From Fistularia commersonii (taxonomy: Eukaryota; Chordata; Actinopteri; Syngnathiformes; Fistulariidae), in NCBI GenBank assembly GCA_037954325.1, contig JBBMNZ010000030.1:4549001-4613000 (forward strand): a stretch of 64,000 nt of DNA, given 5' to 3'. A program made the translations under genes and the position numbers. The notes beneath the pieces were generated by a model that did not search any database, had not been told where the DNA came from, and was given only the letters and a program-made list of their open reading frames with translations. Below are positions 11,901 through 24,500 of the stretch, in pieces. The stretch's first letter is position 1, and each line of letters begins with the position of its first letter.

Positions 11901-14900
11901 TACATTTCCCCAACAATTTTTGAACTTTGAAATTTTGTTCTCTTTGTAAAGCACTGTTAGGAGAATCCTTTCCCTCAATGTGTTACCGCCGAGACTCGTA
12001 CCCATTTGGTCAATTGTATTTCGGTTGAAAAAAAATGAAGCGGAAACTGCGGTAATTGTACGACGGGCTACTGCAAGCGATGTTTCAAGGTCGTTGTCCA
12101 TTTAGGCCACACATTTACACGTTGAATTTAACTCAGGTATTTACAATTTTTGGATCGTAATTTGGTACATCCCTTTAAATCCATTACTTGTATGCTTGGT
12201 AAAGGTAGTAGAGGCTGGATGACGATGATGGGATATACCAAACTGGAGTTTGGGGAAGGGGCATTAGATTATTTGAATTTTTTTAAGTACAACTTTAAAC
12301 TCATAACGTGTGTGTGTGTGTGTGTATGTAACTTTGCCAAACATCCCCCTTCAGCTCCCTGCGGAAGTCGCTCTACAGGCTCCGAGGGAACCGTTTTATC
12401 TCCAAACTTCCCTCGAAACTACACCTCTGGACAATCCTGCGTCTACTCCATCGCGGTTCCTCGGGAATTCGGTGAGTTCGCGCACAGTTCAGTGGATCAC
12501 ATGGTGACATTGAACATGAATTGCTTTCATATGGCACGTGAGGAGTACTACTTGTATGAAAAAGTAAAGAGCAGACATTAATAAAAGAAGCCGTGAAGTA
12601 TTCCTCAAAAGATTTTTAATGCAAGTACTGAGTAAGACAAAAGTGAGGAATTAAACCTTTGATCTGAATTTCTTTGAAAAGTATCCCCCGGATGTTATTT
12701 CAAGAAAAAAATATAGTGACACCTAAACTTGACTTTTAATGGTGGCACCTGAGTATTCCCCGATGGACTTTTTTTTTTCTTTTTTTTTTGTAAACCTTAA
12801 TGAGAGTCAGCGGGCAGATTAAGGATGATCAAAAGACCCACGGTGGAGGTTCATTTCATTCCGGGTCGGGGTTTCTTCATTGAACGGGCATCTGAAAATG
12901 AGACTCTACTTTTTAATTTTTTTTTCCTTTTCTTTTATTCCTCAATATTGCCCATCATCAATGGTTTCAGGTGTTACTGATGTTTCTGAAGCTGCTTCCA
13001 GTGTTTGGTTTCCTTTCAGCCAAGGGGTATTACTGGGATAAGCCCCATATTTTATTTTATTTTATTTTATTTTATTTTATTTTATTTTATTTTATTTTAT
13101 TTTATTTTATTTTAAATTTTGTTTTATTTTATTTTATTTTATTTTATTTTCCGCTCCAATTGATTTTTCATCCCATTTGGCATAAAAATTCCCTTTTTTT
13201 CCCCCATTCTTCTGTTATATTGAGTTTAGATGTGGATTATTGTATAAAACAGAGGCCAAGACAACAAATAGATTAGGTACATGCAGTGGAAGAATCCAAG
13301 GGAGTCAGTTTGGCTACAACGTGCACCCCTCCTCCTCCATCTGCAGAGCGAGTCGCCTCTGCCAGGTGCAGATGGCACAGAAATACTCTGCAGATGGAAT
13401 ACAGATCACTTTCATAATGCCAGCCACTCTGGTTATCATAGAAAGGGGAGGCGGAAGGGGATCACATACAAGTTATACATCGATGCTATCGATAACAAAA
13501 ACATATCGGAATTTATCTAAAAGATGGGATTTTCTCTTTAATTGACTGATGTTTGGGGGAAAATTTTGGAGGTAGAATAAGGTGTACATTTTTCACCTTA
13601 CTATAAATTGGTAACTTGAGGAAGAATCATTTTAGTTTTATTTCAAGAAAATTATATTTCACGGGATTATAGAACTCTCAAACACAGTCACAGAGTGATT
13701 GGTGGTCCCTTGGGTCAGGATTGTTTTGATGCCAATTAGGCATTGAGGTCTGGGAAATGCCAAGTTGCATCCACGTCGTAAATATTCAAATACAATATCA
13801 CGCGTTAGCGTGTTGCGTATTGGTTGACTGCTTATTAACTAACCGGGCCTGACTTTGGATTTCACTAGCAATCAGTAATTAGGAGGAATGATGTCCAATT
13901 ATGCCCCACAGTGTTATGCATAAATAGCAGCTTTCCTGGAGGCCATCAACGGTTGCTGTCTCGTTATATTTAGGGAGCAGCCTTTGGACTGTCAGCTCCA
14001 TGAAGACAAGTTGACTGAGAGAATCTAACATTTAGTTGGCCTACATATTGTATAAGACACACGAGCGGTTTTCCCCGAGCCTCCCACACAGAGCGAGGGA
14101 CATTGTTTGTTTGTATTTTTCTCCCATTGTTAGACGCCGACGTCCGGCTTTCACGTGGAGCCCATATTTTTAGTAATCCGGCATCCTGGTAAAAATACTA
14201 GAATACATGGCCTCACAGCCGAGCGAGGGTTTCAGTTCAAGGTTGCGGCGTCTCATTGCTCGGAGCGACGCAGCCGGACCGGTTATTAAATGGATGATAA
14301 TGGCTTCCCCGACCGGACTATTTTTATTCGGAAACACCAGGCGGGGAAAACCGTAGAATGTATTCCAAGGGAGACCTCGCGCTTCTTCTTGAACGGTGGC
14401 TCTTCAGCAAAGAAGGCGCCAAAACCTTCATCCCAGTCTTTTTTTTTTTTTTTTAACTTCCATCACCGGATCAATCAGGGATCAATTTTTTCTCTCCGCT
14501 AAGCGATGGAAATATACGAGCGGCTGTGTCTGACTGCAGCCATGTAAACCTGTCATTAACCGTGTTATAGGCGTGTTGTTGACAAAGCGGAAGACAAAAC
14601 CCCTTTAACCCTTTGTGTGTGTGTGTGTGTGTGTGACCACCTTTCTCTCCGTGTGACGGAAATTGTTTGCGCATGTGTGTGTGTGTGTGTGTGTGTGTAC
14701 CGTTCTGTGTGGGATCATCGGCTCTTCGTGTGACTTCTCGCCTTGAGTGCGCACTATTTTTGAAAGGTTTCAGCGGCGAAATCCTCCATCTACTCGGCGG
14801 TGTATCACAACAAAGTCTGATGGGAACTTTAATCTCTCTCTTTTTTAAAAGCTTCACAGGGTGGGCGCTTTAAAAACATTTTCAACCAACTGACACTGCA

Positions 14901-17389
14901 TTGACACCAGAACACATATATTTGATGTACATCAAATGCAGTGGTTTGCGCTCCGTGGTAGCTCACAGCAATAAGGTCCAAAGTTAGAGGTGTGAAGTCT
15001 TCTTCGTTCTCCCTGTGTGTCCATGGGGTTCCTCTGGGTTCTCCAGATTTCTCCCGCCGGCCAAAAACATGCAGGAGATTCATCGGATAACCTAAAAATA
15101 CCCTGACAATGAGATGTAGGATGGTTGTATGTCTCCAGGTTGAACCCACCTCTCGCCAAGTGACAGCTGCGATAGACTGCTGCACCCAGATAGGACAGAT
15201 AATGAATGAATGAATGTGCGAATGTGAGGGACGACTTATGCAATGACGACTAAGGTGACCCATTATATTGGTAAATAATCAGATAGCGAGACAATTATCA
15301 CAATTGATGTTTGTCTTGTCAAAATTACATAGCAATACATCGTGTAACCAATGGGTTGCAAGATAAACACTGAAATGTTTTGTCTAGCTATATATCAGAA
15401 CCAGAATCAGAAAAAAAACTTTATTTGTCCCCGAAGGGCAATTTTTCTACGTATATATATATATATATAGGTAGATATAGGTATGATAAATTTCGGGCGG
15501 TACAGTGGTTATCGCTTCAACCCTGGTTCAATTCCAACAAGGGTACCTTTCTTTGTGGAGTTTGCTTGTTCTCCCCATTTCTACATGGGTTTTTTTCCAG
15601 ATTCTCCGGTTTTCTCCCACATCCCAAAAAACGTGCAGCGGGTTAATTGGAAAAAGAATGGGAAAATTTCCCCCCTGAATGAATGTTGTCTATGTATGTC
15701 GCTCTGTGAGTGACTGGCGACCGGGCCAGGTTGTATCCCGCTTCTTGCTGGGATAGGCTCCAGAATCCCCCATGACCCTGAGTGCAGGATAAGCGATGGA
15801 AAATTGATAAAAAATGACTACACAGAATGTGCAAATTGGACCATTGCTAAGAGACTGTGAAGGAAGCTGCGCTCTGTATTTATAATTTGCAGGGTTGCTT
15901 GGAATTAAGGAGTTGGACGGCTCAGTGGACAAAGGTTGCCCTCCTCTGAGTTTTGCTACAAGGAAGTTGCATGTCGGTACATCATTAGTAGTCCTTCGTC
16001 TTCCAGAATCATAAACAAAAATACACCATATTTTATTTTTTTATTTATATTTATTTTAAATGTTTACGACCCTCCCACGCTCTTATTAACCTTTCCCATA
16101 CTCGCATGCATGCTATGCACAGGCGATGCAGAGAATTAACCTACCGTCGCTGAGCCAATCAGAGCCCGGGATACAGAACACCATGGTCCGGTTGGTCGCC
16201 ACCCTAGAAACCATGAAAATAACTGAAATAATCAATATAAAATCACTGCCAAGATGTAATGCAAGGGATCACTGTAGATCGAAGTGATGCCTAGGGAATG
16301 TATTTAAGTACCTGATTCAAATAAAAAAAAAAAAAGATTTCACATGAGTTGATGAAAAAGTTGGAGGCAATATCAAACTGATTGAAAATGGCCCCAAAAA
16401 GGGGTGGATCCCCACGCTGTGGCACTGCACTCTGATTGGATATTACATTCAGAGGCGGCTCCAATGGTCAGAACAGCTGTAACAGTGGTAGAATGTCATT
16501 TAAAAATATTCTCGCATTTTCTGCACTTTGGTGGTGCATTGACAAGATCACAGTTTTTTTTTTTCATATTATATTTATTTATCCAAGAGTAAAAGGAAAA
16601 TTTACAATATGCTCACAAATATCAGTTCCAGGAGAGCCAGTTTGATACAAGCTGATTTTTTCTTATTTTTATCAGTCTGCTATTTGTGTCATTATTTGAA
16701 ATGAAACTTCAGCTCCAAAAAGGAAAAAAGGTTTGCTTGGTGTTATTTTTTTTCATTTTATTTAAAAAAAAAAAAAAAAAGGCTAGCGTGTATTTATAAA
16801 GAAACTCCACAGGGGGATGCAGCTTTGTACAAACCGGCCGGTGACCTTCTTACACTCAAATATTCTCAGCAACATAGAGATTTAATCCTTTACCTCCCCT
16901 TCCTTGTTCATAGAGGGAAGTGGACGAATGGCGGTCTTGCGAGGTTTTAATAATTTTAAACAATCTCTAAAGACTTTTTCTTTTGTTCAGAGGGTGATGC
17001 AAACAAAGACTTTCCTTCACACCACGGCTGCAAATTTAAAAGTGATAAATGATTCGTTAGCCGTCAAAAGCGACGACCGGCACGAAACCATTTTTAGTAA
17101 TTCCCCGGCTTCTTGTCTAGTACCTTTTTTCCGAGTACCGAGCCTTTGAGGACACTTAGATGTGTCGGAGAACACCTAGGGCCTACTCGGGAGCCCCGTG
17201 CACGTGGTCCCCAGGACTTGTGAAACAGGGGATTAAATTGTAACAAGGTTCTGGTACAAAGCATTTCATCAGGTTGGTTTAATTTAACCTGAAGAAGGTC
17301 TTTGTACTGAAACCTTGTTACCAATTAATCCCTCAATTTGCAAGTAATGGGGGGGGGATTCTTTGTTCTGAGACATGCTGGGCTCGGGC

Positions 17390-17437
<48 letters not shown>

Positions 17438-17820
17438 ATCCATGCAACTGCAGCTTCACACACTATAGCATTACAATCTCCAGGTGTTTCTAATGGCCAT
17501 CCTTTCTTTAAGCCCTGACATCGATACAGATTTTTCTCCCATTATCACATTGAAACAGAGCTTAACGCTTATTATTTCAACAGCTGACTTTAATTAATGG
17601 TTCATTTCCTTCGCCGGGAAACGGCGGATTGATTTTTTTTTTTTTTTTTTCATTTTTTTATTTTAAACCGACATGGTCCATCCCGCATGTTTTTTGTAGC
17701 AGAAGGTGCTTGTTATGCAAGGACGCATCTGCCTTCGTTAAAGCCTCATTTTGTGAGAAATACAGCAAAGAAAAGAAACCGCCTTGAAATAACGGGCTAC
17801 ATTTGATGCGTTTGCAGATG

Positions 17821-17853
<33 letters not shown>

Positions 17854-18520
17854 TCGTTAGCGACGGACTCTAAGACAGAGCAGCGATCCGGACCGGCAGA
17901 CAACGAAGACGGATAGATGTCGCGGTCATTATGTAACGCGATGGGTAATTATTCTGTCGCTACGGCTGAGCGGGATTTGAATTCGCGTTGAGGGCAAAAA
18001 CATGTTCCAGAGGGGTTGAAGTGTAAATGGTGCCACGGGGTGATCGTTTAGAGGATTTCAACCATGGCTCACCCGCCTTTTTATTGTTCTTTTTCTCTTT
18101 CAATTCCGTCCCCAGTCCTGTTCGGTCAGTTTGTGTTGTTCCAGACGTCTCTAAATGATGTGGTGGAGATCTACGACGGGCCGACTCAACAAAACACACT
18201 GTTGTCGTCTCTCTCCGGGTCACACTCCGGTGAGTATGGATCGACTGGTGGACGGATGTACAAAGAAACGGCCTGCCAAAATGAATTGTTTTCTCACCCC
18301 AACCCCCGTCTAGGTGAGTCTCTCCCCCTGAGCTCGGGTAATCAGATCACCATTAAGTTTACAACAGTTGGACCAGAAACCGCTAAAGGCTTCCACTTCG
18401 TCTACCAAGGTCAGCCAATCAAAAGCAGCCCAAAGGGCGAGGTCTATGACACAGTAATTTATAGCCACTGTAAAATGACTTTTTATGGTTATTAGAGGAA
18501 GAAGTTGAAATGTGTTTCAT

Positions 18521-18554
<34 letters not shown>

Positions 18555-21500
18555 CAATATTTTTTCCATTTAATTCAACCAGCCATTGGGCTCATCCACA
18601 CATTGGAGAGCGCTTTAAAGTCAGAGCAAATTCAGTTTCACAATATTCGGATGTAATGCATAATGGGTAGACGCGGAGATTACCGGGATAAAATCCCTTC
18701 AAATGCTGAGTCATGATATTTCATCGCCAGCTGTGCCGCGGACCAGCTCGACCCAGTGCAGCTCCGTTCCCGAGCCGCGCTTCGGGAGGCGCCTGGGCAA
18801 CGACTTCGCCGTCGGTTCCCTGGTGCAGTTCGAGTGCAACCCCGGCTACGTGCTGCACGGCTCCACCGCCATTCGATGCGAGAGCGTCCCGGACAACCTG
18901 GCCCAGTGGAACGACACCCTACCGACGTGTATAGGTAAGGGCGTGTCACGCCATCGAAATGCCGGAAAGCGACATTTTGAGGCGCCCTGTTCTGCGATAT
19001 TCGGACTCTATCCTTCAGAATGAATCCCAAACAACCGACAGCGACTCTTGCTTGGAAAGTATTTCAATATCGGTAACACCAAGGCTACTTATGCCTGTCA
19101 GCTCAAGGTTTCAAATCTCGCTCCGCCGCGGAAGGACTTTTTCTCCTCGCCCGTAACTTGCTGACAAGAGATATTTCGTCCTCTAAGTAATGCACCGTTT
19201 CGGCCTTGCTCTTCTTCCGCTCAGTACCCTGCGGGGGTGTTTTGACCTCTCGCCACGGGACCATCCTATCGCCCGGTTATCCCGAACCCTACGACAACAA
19301 CCAGAACTGCGTGTGGAAGGTCTCTGTACCAGAAGGCGCCGGGATACAGGTAATGCTTATCACACGCTGCTTCTTGGCTGACCTATGTATCATTGGCTTA
19401 AAAGCTGAGCAGGCAGGATGTCAGGGAAGATAAGACATTATTAGACGGGTGAATGAATGCAAGGTTTGCCAGGGAGGAACAGCCACAGATACCTTGATAT
19501 TATCTAATCCTGAGAGATAACGGCTGATCGCGTGGAAGCGGAACGACTCCCGCCGCGAAAAAATTTGAAGATAACCATCCTCGAGTCTGTTGCAAATATT
19601 AACGCTCCGATCGGGCGTTTTCTCAAATCTCGTGCGTTTCTTGTCGGCGATTCGATTCGGACTCGCGCCGATAATCGGTGTTTGTTTGTATTGGCTCCGT
19701 CATTAGTACGAGATGCGTTCAAATGGCAATTTTGGCTTCTCGAGCTCCGCACGGCACGAAAATAGAACTAACGGGAACCTCTTGCTTCGACTCCGCAGAT
19801 ACAAGTTGTGAGTTTTGCCACCGAGCACAACTGGGACTCTTTGGATTTCTACGATGGAGCGGACAACCACGCGCCGAGGCTCGGCAGCTACTCCGGTACT
19901 GTTTCCAAAATGTCCCGGGGCCGTGAGATACTGCCTTTTCACCGCCGTGGCCGAAATGAGCGTCTTACACGTGTTTCTTTCTTTTCATTGCCGCAGTAAA
20001 GAACACGACAGGCGGCCTTTTTATTGTCTCCCGTTCCCCCGTTAGTTGAACGGCTCCATTTCCAGATTCACAATGCCTCCGTTATAGATGCGGCGAACGA
20101 GGACCGCCTCGCCGCCTCGCCGTCCAGGATAGTTTCTGGAGGAATGAGCAGAGCGGAAGATTGTTACTCAATCTCCATCCTTAAGAAACAAACTGGAATT
20201 CCAAATTCTGTATTGCTAGCTTACCAGACCCTTGAATCTCCTGTTTGCACAAATCGCAGTCTATTGTAACACAGTTTGGTTTTCCAAGAACAGAAGAAGG
20301 AAGAAAAATTGCTATGACATGAAAGTTTGTGAAGGGATGAGCGGGGAATGTATTCATTGTTAGATTCATTTTTTTTTTTTCCTCCATCTGGCAAGATTTC
20401 AGAACAGAAATCTCCAACCTTTAGTCAAACTGTTACGATTTAAAGACAAGGCCGACAAACGCACTTGAGCCCGACCTTTAAAAAGAAATCTGACAAGAAA
20501 ACGGCCGCCTTCTTCATTTCTTCTTCGAGTCAGGCCGATATCGTCGCTGCGATTCCAAGGAAAAGGTGGCCAGCGATATATACAGGGTCCTGTTAGCCCT
20601 TTCTGTCTTACACAAACATCCGATATCTTGACTGAAAACTCGGATTTAGGTCTGCAAGCTGACAGCGGAGTCGGCTGGAATAACAAAGAAAGACGTGTTT
20701 CCATTCTCGCTCGGAAATTCTGGTAGTTTTGAGCTAAAACCCGATGTAACATTAATTTTGGCGGTGGCTCAGAAGGTGCGGTAGTCGTCTGATGACTTTT
20801 ATTATTTCCATGGTTTGTGGCCCGGTGCCTGCAGGTTGGTGAGAAAGCCATGCATCAACATATCAATCCTATATTAGCTATTGTTATATTGAGCTATTGC
20901 TTGACCAATAATTAAAATTGTTCATCATTACTGTCAAAATCAATGCCAAAATTCACGCAAATCGTATATATGATTAATCGTTTTTTTTAATACGAGAATA
21001 CTTGGGCGATGATGTAAAAAAACATGTCATTTTGTTTTTTTTTTTGTCAAATAATTTTACCTGTGTTAGATCCCGCAACTGCGGCAAATCAGCGGAGACG
21101 GAATTTCCATCGACCGAGGAATTCAAGCAGGTTGATTTTATTCGACATTAAAAGGCCGACTCGTTACCGACTTTGTTTTTCAATTTTTTTTTTTTTACTT
21201 TCATTGCGCCATGCTGCTCTAAACTAGGTCAGGCCAACATTTGAAAAGTGGTTTCAAATATAACAGAAAGCTCAAACAGAAGTATTCCCCTTGTCCTCCC
21301 TTGGAGAACACTTCACAAACAAAACAGAGCGGGAAAAGCTGAAAATATACGATTTGTCGTTTCTCTTTCGCCGTCGCATTAGAAGGATCATTAGCTTTTA
21401 AGCGTTAGCTAAACGAACAATAACAACGGGGAAATTTCATCCGTTGACATTTCGCTCTCTTTTGACTTCCCGTCAGGCACCACCATCCCGCCCCTCCTGA

Positions 21501-24500
21501 ACAGCACGTCCAACAACCTTTACCTCAGCTTCAGCTCCGATATCAGCGTCTCAGCCGCCGGATTTCACCTGGAATACACAGGTACCCGCTTCCTTTTTTG
21601 GCAGCTCGGCTTGCGTTTCGGCCAAAATCGTCACATTTGTCTTTCTCGCAGCAATCGGTCTGGAGTCCTGTCCAGAGCCTCAGACTCCCAACTACGGCAT
21701 AAGACACGGAGACAGATTCATGGTGGGCGATGTGGTGCAGTTTTCTTGCGAACAAGGATACTCTCTTCAGGTAATCATACTAACCGCCTCGAATCAGAAG
21801 CACCGACAGGGCAAGCACGTTTTCCAGTGGTTAAACGCAAACAGTCGCCGCCGCCGCCGCCGCTTTTTTTTTCATCCCGTGAAACCGACGACTCTTTTAA
21901 CTCTGAATCTAAGGGAAACCCCGTTCTCGTTCGGTTTACCCGGCTATTGCTAAACACACAACTCCGGCGCGGTTCGCGCAACTCTTGAATAATGAATGCT
22001 GCCCGCTTAATTTACGTACGCCGCGAAGCTCTGCTGGGGGTTCGTCTTCCTCGTTCTTCACACAACAGAAGATATGGAAAAAGCGGGGCGCTTTCAGTTT
22101 GTCGGCGCACGGTATGTGGCGAGAACCGGGGCGATGTTTTGAAGCCACTTATTTTAAATTGATGGGTTGTGTTTCTCAGAGGCTCCTTTGGTGCAACAAT
22201 CTACCTTTAGGCCTTCCTGCAGCCGCTGAGGCGTTTCCAGGATGTTGTAAGGTGTATCTCAGCACATGTTTCAGTCTAACATCCACGTGCTGCACTCTTC
22301 CTCTTCATCATCCCTCATCCCCGCTTCCTGCAGCCGGGATTATCATCATTAGGAGCTATCGATTTATTACGGAGTGAAATTAACGGAGGATATGGCTTGC
22401 TAGAATTAGCGGTTTGGCTACACGGGGTCTTTCTTTAAAAATAAATTACAATTTCCCAAAACTGATCAAGGATAAGGGAACAAGACGGTGCGCAAATGTT
22501 TGATTGCTCCCGGAGGAAATCGAGTGATCTCAGATGCCCCGTACGGAAAAATTAAAATAAATGAATTAATATGCGGGGAACAGAAATAAATTGTTCCCCA
22601 CATATTGGGGAAAAATTAGAATTAAAAAATAAATAAAAAATTTAAAAAATTAAAATGAATAAATGAATATGTGGGGAACAGAAATAAATATAGATAATGA
22701 AATACAAGCGATGCAAGGATTTTTAGATATTAATGTCAAAAGCAAGCGAGATGAGGTGAGGAGAGCGAGAAGGTCCACTTCATGGTTCTCCGGTTTCCTC
22801 CAAGGAAACATTAGTTGGGCATTTGTGTGAATGAGAGGGTGAATGGGTTGTTTTGTCTTTATGTGATCCTGTGATCGGGATGGAATCTGGCCTGCGTGGA
22901 AAATGGCGATCGATTCGATATTGATCCCAAAGGAAAATCTGGATTTCTCCCACAGTCCAATTCAAGAGTAAATTCATGATCAAGCCTCGCTAAAAACTGA
23001 GTGGGAGCCAGCTGTTTTTTTTTTGTTTTGTTTTTTTTAATACATATATTTTTTTTGTTTTGTTTTGTTTTGTTTTTTTTGTTTTTTCATTTATTATTCA
23101 ATGTATTTTTTTCCTCCAGCAAAAGATTACTGCAAAAAAATACGGAAAAATAAATGAATGCAATCTTTTAAATAAAGACACGACCATGAAGAAGAGAATT
23201 TGTGGTTACAAATAGCCTTTAGTGTGATTGAAAATAAATCAACTTTATTCAAGAAATAAAAGACAATAAGATTTGTCTTCTACATCCAAGAACGCGAGGA
23301 ATGACCAGAATACTTTACGTCGAACTTACCAACCTTCCCTCAGGCAGCTGTCGTGGTGCAGTGCTGGCGTTGGCAAAACACAGGTTTACCTCAGAAACAT
23401 TTGTAGCAGGTTAAAGGAGGGGGAATCTAAGAAACGCAGCCCTCGGACCAGCTTTTATTTGGCTGGTCTGGATTTATTTGTGTCTGTTTTTTACTCCCGT
23501 AGGGTAACGCCCATATCACCTGCATGCCCGGACCTGTTCGGAGGTGGAACTACCCCGTCCCTCTATGTCTCGGTGGGTGTTTCGCAACTTCCCATCCATG
23601 CAAATATGGGCTGATGCAAACATGTCTTCACGGATTCACCTTTCCATCAACACGGAGCCAAATACTCGACTCTCGACTTACGCTAACTGCAACCAAATGC
23701 TTCTTGAAACATGTGGAGTATTAAAAAAGGCTGGGTTTTGGTTTATTTTTATATTGATTTATTCTTTTTTTCAAAGCTTTCTTTGCCCTGAGTAGGCTGG
23801 CCCATATATGTACTTGTGAAATACCGATTTATTCAAATTTAATAACTATTGCACTAATAGTATTAAAGTATTAGAGTACTAATGGATTACAGAAATATTA
23901 TATTAATGCTCTATTTAAAATCATGCAGGAGGTCAGGGAAGAAGATAATCAGGGTTCTAATCATGAATGTTATCCTAAAAACTGTCAAAAATGTGGATTG
24001 TGTTTGTTGAAATAATCCTTTAACTTGCCGGATTTAATACTTTTTAAATGTGTCTCCCCTCCAGCCCAGTGCGGCGGGTCGATGACGGATGTGAGCGGAG
24101 TGATTCTGAGTCCCGGTTACCCCGGCAACTACCCGAGTGGATTAGACTGCACGTGGACGGTCAACCTGCCGATTGGCTTCGGTGAGAAACACAGTGAACT
24201 GTTCATTTAAATGGAAAAAAATAGGCTAAAATTAATAAATAATCATAATAAATAAATAATAAATCATTTTGATAAAATTATTTTTAAAAAGTAAAAATAA
24301 ATAGTAACTTGTTCTCCATCCATTTCACTTTTGCGAATTTATTTCAACCCTTTTTTTGTACAACATGACTTTGAATTATTCATAAAAAATTGAATTTTGG
24401 CGACTGTCTTCAGCGTGTATTCATTTTTTTTTTTTTTTTCCAGGTATTCATCTCCAGTTTGTCAACTTCTCCACCGAGGCCATCCACGATTATTTGGAGA

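Larger units (their letters stand above)
12472..18115 (+). other. csmd3: csmd3 intron within CUB 10 (5.6 kb)
   Basis: Contains a TTTTA tract, two GT repeats, two SINEs, a LINE-type tail, a second copy of the dispersed repeat, a foldback repeat and a long GT run. The 13.55-14.35 kb part has no recognised repeat and many ATTA-type motifs. Confidence 0.8.
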
